Assembly (NCBI GenBank): GCA_017462545.1
Contig: JAFTQX010000076.1
Location: forward strand, 1 to 45,107
DNA length: 45,107 bases
From: Clostridia bacterium
Lineage (GTDB): Bacteria > Bacillota > Clostridia > Oscillospirales > CAG-272
Reading direction: 5' to 3'
The notes beneath the pieces are model-generated. The model did not search any database and was not told the origin of the DNA. It worked only from the letters and a program-made list of their open reading frames with translations. Numbering within the stretch: position 1 is the first letter of the stretch; each line of letters opens with the position of its first letter. Positions 39,861-45,107 of this stretch are shown in pieces. Made by a program: the position numbers and the translations under genes.

Positions 39861-40823
39861 TCACTTTCTCTGGCTGAGATGCAGGGCGTATCCCATGATC
39901 TCATCACGGAAGTAGATCACGGTCAGGTTTCCCTTTTCATCATAGCCGGCACTCTCGTCGATAAAATCAAAGCCACGACGCTTGAAGTAGGCAACGGCAC
40001 GCTCGATGCAGTCGGTCTCGATGCCGATATGACCAACCTTGCCGCGGCCGTTTTCACCACGAATGACCTCAAACCAGTTGCCGTAGAAATAGGCACCGGG
40101 GAACTCGCGCACCGGCTGACCAAACATCTCGGAAAGCAGACGCACACCGGCATCAGCCTCCTTGCCGGCATTGATACCGATGTGGTAGAGCCGAAAGCCG
40201 AAGATGGCCTGAACAGCCTCACGCACGGCGGCGCGGATCTCGTCAAAGCGGCCTTCCTCCAGCATCTCACTCTTCATCATAAAGCTGCCGCCGCAGGCAA
40301 GCACCTTGGGGCAGGAGAGGTAGGCGGTCACATTCTCGGCAGAGACACCGCCCGTGGGCACGAACTTCATCATGTGGTAGGGGGCAGACATCGCCTTAAT
40401 GGCGGCAAGACCGCCGATCGCCTCGGCCGGAAAGATCTTCACGGTCGTCAGCCCCAGCGCACGCGCCGCCTCAACATCCGAGGGAGTAGCACAGCCGGGC
40501 ATGATGGGCACGTTCTTTTCGATGCAATATTGGACGATATCGGCCGAAAAGGCGGGGGTCACGATAAAGCGCGCGCCTGCGGCAATGGCCTCGTCAGCCT
40601 GCTCACGCGTCAGCACCGTGCCGGCACCGACCACCATATCCGGCTCTGCCTCCAGCATGCGGCGAATGACCTTCGCAGCCCCCGGCACGCGGAAGGTGAC
40701 CTCGGCGGCAGGCAGACCGCCCTCACACAGGGCATGCGCCACGCCGGCGGCGTTTTCAACATTTTTCAGGGTAATCACGGGAAAAAGTCCGATTTCATAC
40801 AGCTTTTGTTCAAGCATTGTCAT
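39861..40823 (-). CDS. KDPG/KHG aldolase fused to a VOC domain
   Basis: A 320-residue two-domain protein. Residues 1-205 are a KDPG/KHG aldolase (Eda): catalytic Glu region AAEVTFRVP, GAGTVLTREQA, PGCATPSDVEAA, Schiff-base Lys in TVKIFPAE, and FVPTGGVSAENV. It splits 2-keto-3-deoxy-6-phosphogluconate into pyruvate and glyceraldehyde 3-phosphate. Residues 210-320 form a vicinal-oxygen-chelate (glyoxalase-like) domain (LYHIGINAG, WFEVIRGENG, VGHIGIETD, GYALHLSQ). ATG 40823 has AGGAG eight bases upstream. It lies between the KDG kinase and the deacetylase genes. The role of the VOC part is unknown; it might act on a related keto or epimeric intermediate. Confidence 0.9.
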   Translation of the reverse strand: MTMLEQKLYEIGLFPVITLKNVENAAGVAHALCEGGLPAAEVTFRVPGAAKVIRRMLEAEPDMVVGAGTVLTREQADEAIAAGARFIVTPAFSADIVQYCIEKNVPIMPGCATPSDVEAARALGLTTVKIFPAEAIGGLAAIKAMSAPYHMMKFVPTGGVSAENVTAYLSCPKVLACGGSFMMKSEMLEEGRFDEIRAAVREAVQAIFGFRLYHIGINAGKEADAGVRLLSEMFGQPVREFPGAYFYGNWFEVIRGENGRGKVGHIGIETDCIERAVAYFKRRGFDFIDESAGYDEKGNLTVIYFRDEIMGYALHLSQRK

Positions 40824-40837
40824 GATTCTATCTCCTT

Positions 40838-41875
40838 TTATCGTTCAATTCTGCTGTTTTGTTGCTCGCAAAGGCGCATAACCTCCGCGCGGCTGATCAT
40901 TTGGAAATCGCCCTCCACCGAATGCTTGAGCGCGCAGGAGGCAGCGGCAAAGTTGTTTGCCTGATCCGGCGTCATGCCGGCAGAAAGCGCATACAACAGG
41001 CCACCCGTATAGGCATCGCCGCTGCCAACGCGGTCTACCGCGCGCATGCGATAATCGGGCGAATGGTAGGCGTTCTTGCCGTCGTAGTAGACAGCACCCG
41101 TCATGGTCTCCTCAGCCGAAAGGGTGGTGCGCAGCGTCATGCTGACGGCCGTAAGACCAAAGGTCTTTATCAGCTGCTTAGCCATGATCTCGGAGGCGAG
41201 ACGGCGGGCGGGCAGCTCGATCTCTACCGGCTTGCCCTTTGCGGCAGGGTCAAGCGCGGAGGGGATGCCCAGCACCTTTTCGGCATGCTCCTCGTTAACG
41301 ATGAGGTAGTCTACCCCGTGGCAAAGCTCACGCATCACGCGCCCGGCCTCCTCATACGACCAGAGCTTGGCGCGGTAGTTGATATCACACGCCACACGCA
41401 CACCAAGACGGTGAGCAGCGGCAATGGCATCGGCAACGGCACGACGGCAGGGCTCGCCCAGGGCGGGGGTAATACCGGTAAAGAAGAACCAGTCGGCACC
41501 GACAAGCAGGCTTTCCCAATCATAGGATGCGGGATCGGCCAGTGAAACGGAGGAGCCTGCGCGGTCATAGACCACGACAGACGGCCGCTGTGCCGCGCCG
41601 CGCTCGACATAGTAGGTACCAATGCGAGGGCCGCCGCGTCTCACGCCGTGGGTGTCAACGCCCTCGGCACGCAGGGCACGGATGGCGGCCTCCCCAAGCG
41701 GATTGTCCGGCAGGGTGGTCACGTAAGCACCCTCACCACCAAAGCGGGAATAGGCGACTGCCACGTTGGCCTCTGCCCCACCAAAGCGGGCATCAAGAGA
41801 GGTCATTTGCGCCAAGCGGGCGTAGCCGGGGGGCATCAGGCGAAGCATGATCTCGCCAAAAGCAACCAGTTTCAT
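40838..41875 (-). CDS. kdgK: 2-dehydro-3-deoxygluconokinase (PfkB family)
   Basis: A 345-residue sugar kinase of the PfkB family. N-terminal FGEIMLRLMPPGYARLAQ and FGGAEANVAVAYSRFGG are characteristic of KdgK, the VACDINYRAKLWSYEEA region follows, and the ATP/anion-hole motif DRVGSGDAYTGG has the catalytic Asp at about residue 290. It phosphorylates 2-keto-3-deoxygluconate to KDPG, which the next gene product cleaves. KDG comes from uronate (pectin/alginate) breakdown or the semi-phosphorylative Entner-Doudoroff route. First gene of the operon. Confidence 0.91.
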   Translation of the reverse strand: MKLVAFGEIMLRLMPPGYARLAQMTSLDARFGGAEANVAVAYSRFGGEGAYVTTLPDNPLGEAAIRALRAEGVDTHGVRRGGPRIGTYYVERGAAQRPSVVVYDRAGSSVSLADPASYDWESLLVGADWFFFTGITPALGEPCRRAVADAIAAAHRLGVRVACDINYRAKLWSYEEAGRVMRELCHGVDYLIVNEEHAEKVLGIPSALDPAAKGKPVEIELPARRLASEIMAKQLIKTFGLTAVSMTLRTTLSAEETMTGAVYYDGKNAYHSPDYRMRAVDRVGSGDAYTGGLLYALSAGMTPDQANNFAAASCALKHSVEGDFQMISRAEVMRLCEQQNSRIER

Positions 41876-41909
41876 ATCGTGTCTTCCTTATATGTTGTTT
41901 GATAGTCTT

Positions 41910-41938
41910 ATTATAGCACGCGGCAAGAGAGAATGCAA
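41910..41938 (-). promoter_or_regulatory. Promoter of the kdgK operon
   Basis: Minus-strand TTGCAT (41938-41933) and TATAAT (41915-41910), spacer 17 bases, about 35 bases before the start codon. Confidence 0.75.
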
Positions 41939-42362
41939 GGAAAAAGCGTAGAAGACAGGGGTTTTCCTGAAAACTTTTTGAAAAAAGTTTTCAGCCTTTC
42001 AAAAACTTTTATGGTAAAAGGATTGTACCACCCGCAGGCAATTGTAGGGACAGGCGTCCTCGACTGTCCGCAGGGAGCACCCCCGACGGCTATAATCGCG
42101 GCCTTTTCTCGTAGTTGCCACATTCGAAAGATACGAAAAATCATAATTTCCCCTGCGGATAACCAAAAACCTTTTGGGAGAAAGGTTTTTGCGGGGGAAC
42201 AAGGCAAAAACAATTAAGAATTGTTTTTGCCGCGGATTAACGAAAATAAGGAGCAAGCTGAGCCGAGCCGGCGAGGCAATAGGTTGCGACTATATTTTCG
42301 GAAGAGCCGTAGGAAACTTTTTTCAAAAAGCACCCCACAACACCCCCACACACAAAAGAAGA
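41939..42362. repeat. Hairpin-rich intergenic block
   Basis: A 420-base stretch without a gene but with dense symmetry. It has a 13-bp inverted repeat (41967-41979/41982-41994), an 11-bp stem around TGGGAG (42164-42174/42181-42191), a 13-bp stem with loop AAG (42203-42215/42219-42231) and a 60-base element closed by CGAAAATA (42241-42248)/TATTTTCG (42293-42300). There is also a GGACAG...CTGTCC stem near 42050. All short reading frames here are low quality. Likely an assembly of intergenic repeats, or a structured RNA. Confidence 0.65.
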
Positions 42363-42380
42363 CCTGCCGATACCGGCAGG
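42363..42380 (-). terminator. Terminator of dnaJ
   Basis: CCTGCCG (42363-42369), loop ATAC, CGGCAGG (42374-42380); on the minus strand it is followed by TCTTCTTTTG. It lies 11 bases after the dnaJ stop. Confidence 0.7.
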
Positions 42381-42391
42381 CCTGCTTTTCT

Positions 42392-43528
42392 TTATTTGTT
42401 AAACAATTTCTTAAAAAAGCTGGTGCTCTTTTCGTTATTGTTTTCGCCACAGCTGTCAGCGAAAGCGCGCAGCGCCTCCTTTTGCTTGGCGTTGAGCCCA
42501 CGCGGGATCTCTACGTTAACGGTAAGATAGAGGTTCCCCTTGGCGCGCGGCTGATTGATATTGGGAATACCGCGACCGCGCAGGGTAAAGGTCGTTCCCG
42601 TCTGCGTCCCTTCCCCGATGGTATATTTCTCTGTTCCATCAAGGGTAGGAATATCGATCTCCGCACCAAGCGCGGCCTGGGCGAAGGTGACGGGCACCTC
42701 GCAATAGATATCCATGCCGTCACGCTCGAAGATGGCGTGCTTACGCACGCGTACCTCGATCACGAGATCGCCTGCCGTGCCGCCGTTGCGGCCCGCATTC
42801 CCCTCTCCGCGCAGCGCGATGCGCTGCTCATCATCGATCCCTGCGGGAATGGTAACAGATAGCTTTTTGGTCACCTTTACGTAGCCCTTGCCGCGACAGT
42901 TGTTACACGGCGTTTTGATGATCTTACCCGAGCCGTTACAGGCCGAGCAGGGGCGTGAGGACTGAAAAATACCGAGCGGCGAATTTTGCTGCACGGTGAC
43001 CTGACCGCTGCCGCGGCAGACCGAGCAGGTCTCCACGGCCGAGCCGGATGCCGCGCCCGAGCCATTACAATCGGAGCACGCCTCTACATGGTCAAAGCTG
43101 ATATCCTTTTTGCAGCCGGCAACCGCCTCCTCAAAGCTAATGGTCAGACGCGTAAGCACGTCACTTCCCCGCATAGGCCCACGCCTGCGCGAGGAGCTGC
43201 CGCCACCGCCGCCGCCACCAAAGAAGGAGGAGAAGATATCACCAAAGTCAAAGCCGCCAAAATCACCAAAGCCCCCAAAGCCGCTACCGCCTGCGGCAGG
43301 GTCAAACGCCGCATGCCCACACTGGTCATACTTTTGCCGCTTTTCGGGATCGGACAGGACAGCATAGGCCTCGTTTACCTCTTTGAACTTTTGCTCTGCC
43401 ACTTGATCGCCGGGGTTCATATCGGGGTGATATTTTTTGGCAAGACCACGATACGCCTTTTTGATATCGTTATCGCTTGCTGTTTTCTCTACCCCCAGCA
43501 CCTGATAATAATCTTGTTTTTCTGCCAT
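42392..43528 (-). CDS. dnaJ: Chaperone protein DnaJ
   Basis: A 378-residue type I J-protein that stimulates DnaK ATPase and presents substrates. The J domain (residues 4-70) holds the HPD motif in [11 protein letters not shown]. It is followed by a Gly/Phe-rich region with a run of glycines, and a zinc domain with four CxxCxGxG repeats ([32 protein letters not shown]). Two C-terminal substrate domains follow, then a short basic tail (SFFKKLFNK). ATG 43528 is used, because GGAG lies five bases before it; an upstream in-frame start at 43546 lies within a hairpin. It follows dnaK by about 60 bases on the same strand. Confidence 0.96.
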   Translation of the reverse strand: MAEKQDYYQVLGVEKTASDNDIKKAYRGLAKKYHPDMNPGDQVAEQKFKEVNEAYAVLSDPEKRQKYDQCGHAAFDPAAGGSGFGGFGDFGGFDFGDIFSSFFGGGGGGGSSSRRRGPMRGSDVLTRLTISFEEAVAGCKKDISFDHVEACSDCNGSGAASGSAVETCSVCRGSGQVTVQQNSPLGIFQSSRPCSACNGSGKIIKTPCNNCRGKGYVKVTKKLSVTIPAGIDDEQRIALRGEGNAGRNGGTAGDLVIEVRVRKHAIFERDGMDIYCEVPVTFAQAALGAEIDIPTLDGTEKYTIGEGTQTGTTFTLRGRGIPNINQPRAKGNLYLTVNVEIPRGLNAKQKEALRAFADSCGENNNEKSTSFFKKLFNK

Positions 43529-43544
43529 AACATCTCCATAGGAC

Positions 43545-43573
43545 AAAGGCTGTCGGCGAGGCCGACAGCCTTT
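43545..43573 (-). terminator. Hairpin between dnaK and dnaJ
   Basis: Perfect 13-bp stem AAAGGCTGTCGGC/GCCGACAGCCTTT (43545-43557 and 43561-43573), loop GAG on the plus strand. Only a short T run follows on the minus strand, so it may act as a partial terminator or mRNA-processing/stabilising hairpin and lower dnaJ relative to dnaK. Confidence 0.6.
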
Positions 43574-43588
43574 GATCGGCTAATTCGC

Positions 43589-45107
<1,519 letters not shown>

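Noticed and set aside
41876..42256. Small proteins in the intergenic block before kdgK
   Set aside because: Frames on both strands overlap inverted repeats, lack ribosome sites and show no recognisable domain.

Overview
The window reads as chromosomal DNA of a spore-forming anaerobic Clostridia-type Firmicute, probably a gut lineage and possibly a metagenome contig. The evidence is the rimP-nusA-ylxR-ylxQ-infB operon in Firmicutes order, dipicolinate synthase genes (dpaA/dpaB) plus a SpoVB-type flippase, a complete rnfCDGEAB operon, AGGAGG ribosome binding sites and TTGACA/TATAAT promoters with 17-base spacing. Coding DNA is fairly GC-rich. An AT-rich exception lies at 5.1-6.4 kb. Both window ends cut through conserved genes (infB on the left, dnaK on the right).

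Layout. 0-4.8 kb: the nusA/infB operon on the minus strand, with an in-frame TAG inside nusA, then a stand-alone ParB/Noc-like gene. 4.9-6.4 kb: tRNA-Ala(GGC), its terminator, an array of small palindromes with GNA loops, one AT-rich membrane gene and degenerate copies of the tRNA 3' end, which together look like a relic island. 6.4-9.9 kb: PHP phosphoesterase, TIM-barrel isomerase and a two-gene FtsX-type ABC transporter. 9.9-14.6 kb: a LacI-type regulon (regulator, DMT transporter, metallo-beta-lactamase-fold hydrolase, GH36 alpha-galactosidase) with two identical 14-base operators. 14.6-17.5 kb: a DUF1854 protein and an ABC exporter with an extra N-terminal zinc-ribbon region. 17.7-20.0 kb: a DUF1538 transporter with two PII-like proteins. 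20-23.5 kb: two oxidoreductases, then dpaAB. 23.5-28.1 kb: a large beta-helix protein resembling GH110 and a SpoVB-like flippase. 28.3-33.8 kb: a SLOG protein followed by the Rnf complex. 33.8-36.4 kb: beta-propeller protein and YgjV, divergent from an AraC regulator through two abutting promoters. 36.4-38.9 kb: ABC exporter with LytTR regulator and DUF3021 protein, preceded by a LytTR-type double site. 39-41.9 kb: kdgK, an Eda-VOC fusion and a polysaccharide deacetylase. 42-45.1 kb: a hairpin-rich intergenic block, then dnaJ and partial dnaK.

How the genes work together: Rnf provides ferredoxin:NAD+ energy conservation. Small carbohydrate cassettes (GH36 unit, KDG kinase/aldolase unit, beta-helix and propeller proteins) feed sugars and uronate-derived 2-keto-3-deoxygluconate into metabolism. 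The most unusual points are the amber codon in nusA together with no TAG stop in any of the 44 genes whose stop lies in the window, the GNA-loop palindrome array, the DUF1538/dual-PII unit, the overlapping promoters at 35.5 kb and a codon-usage break inside dnaK.
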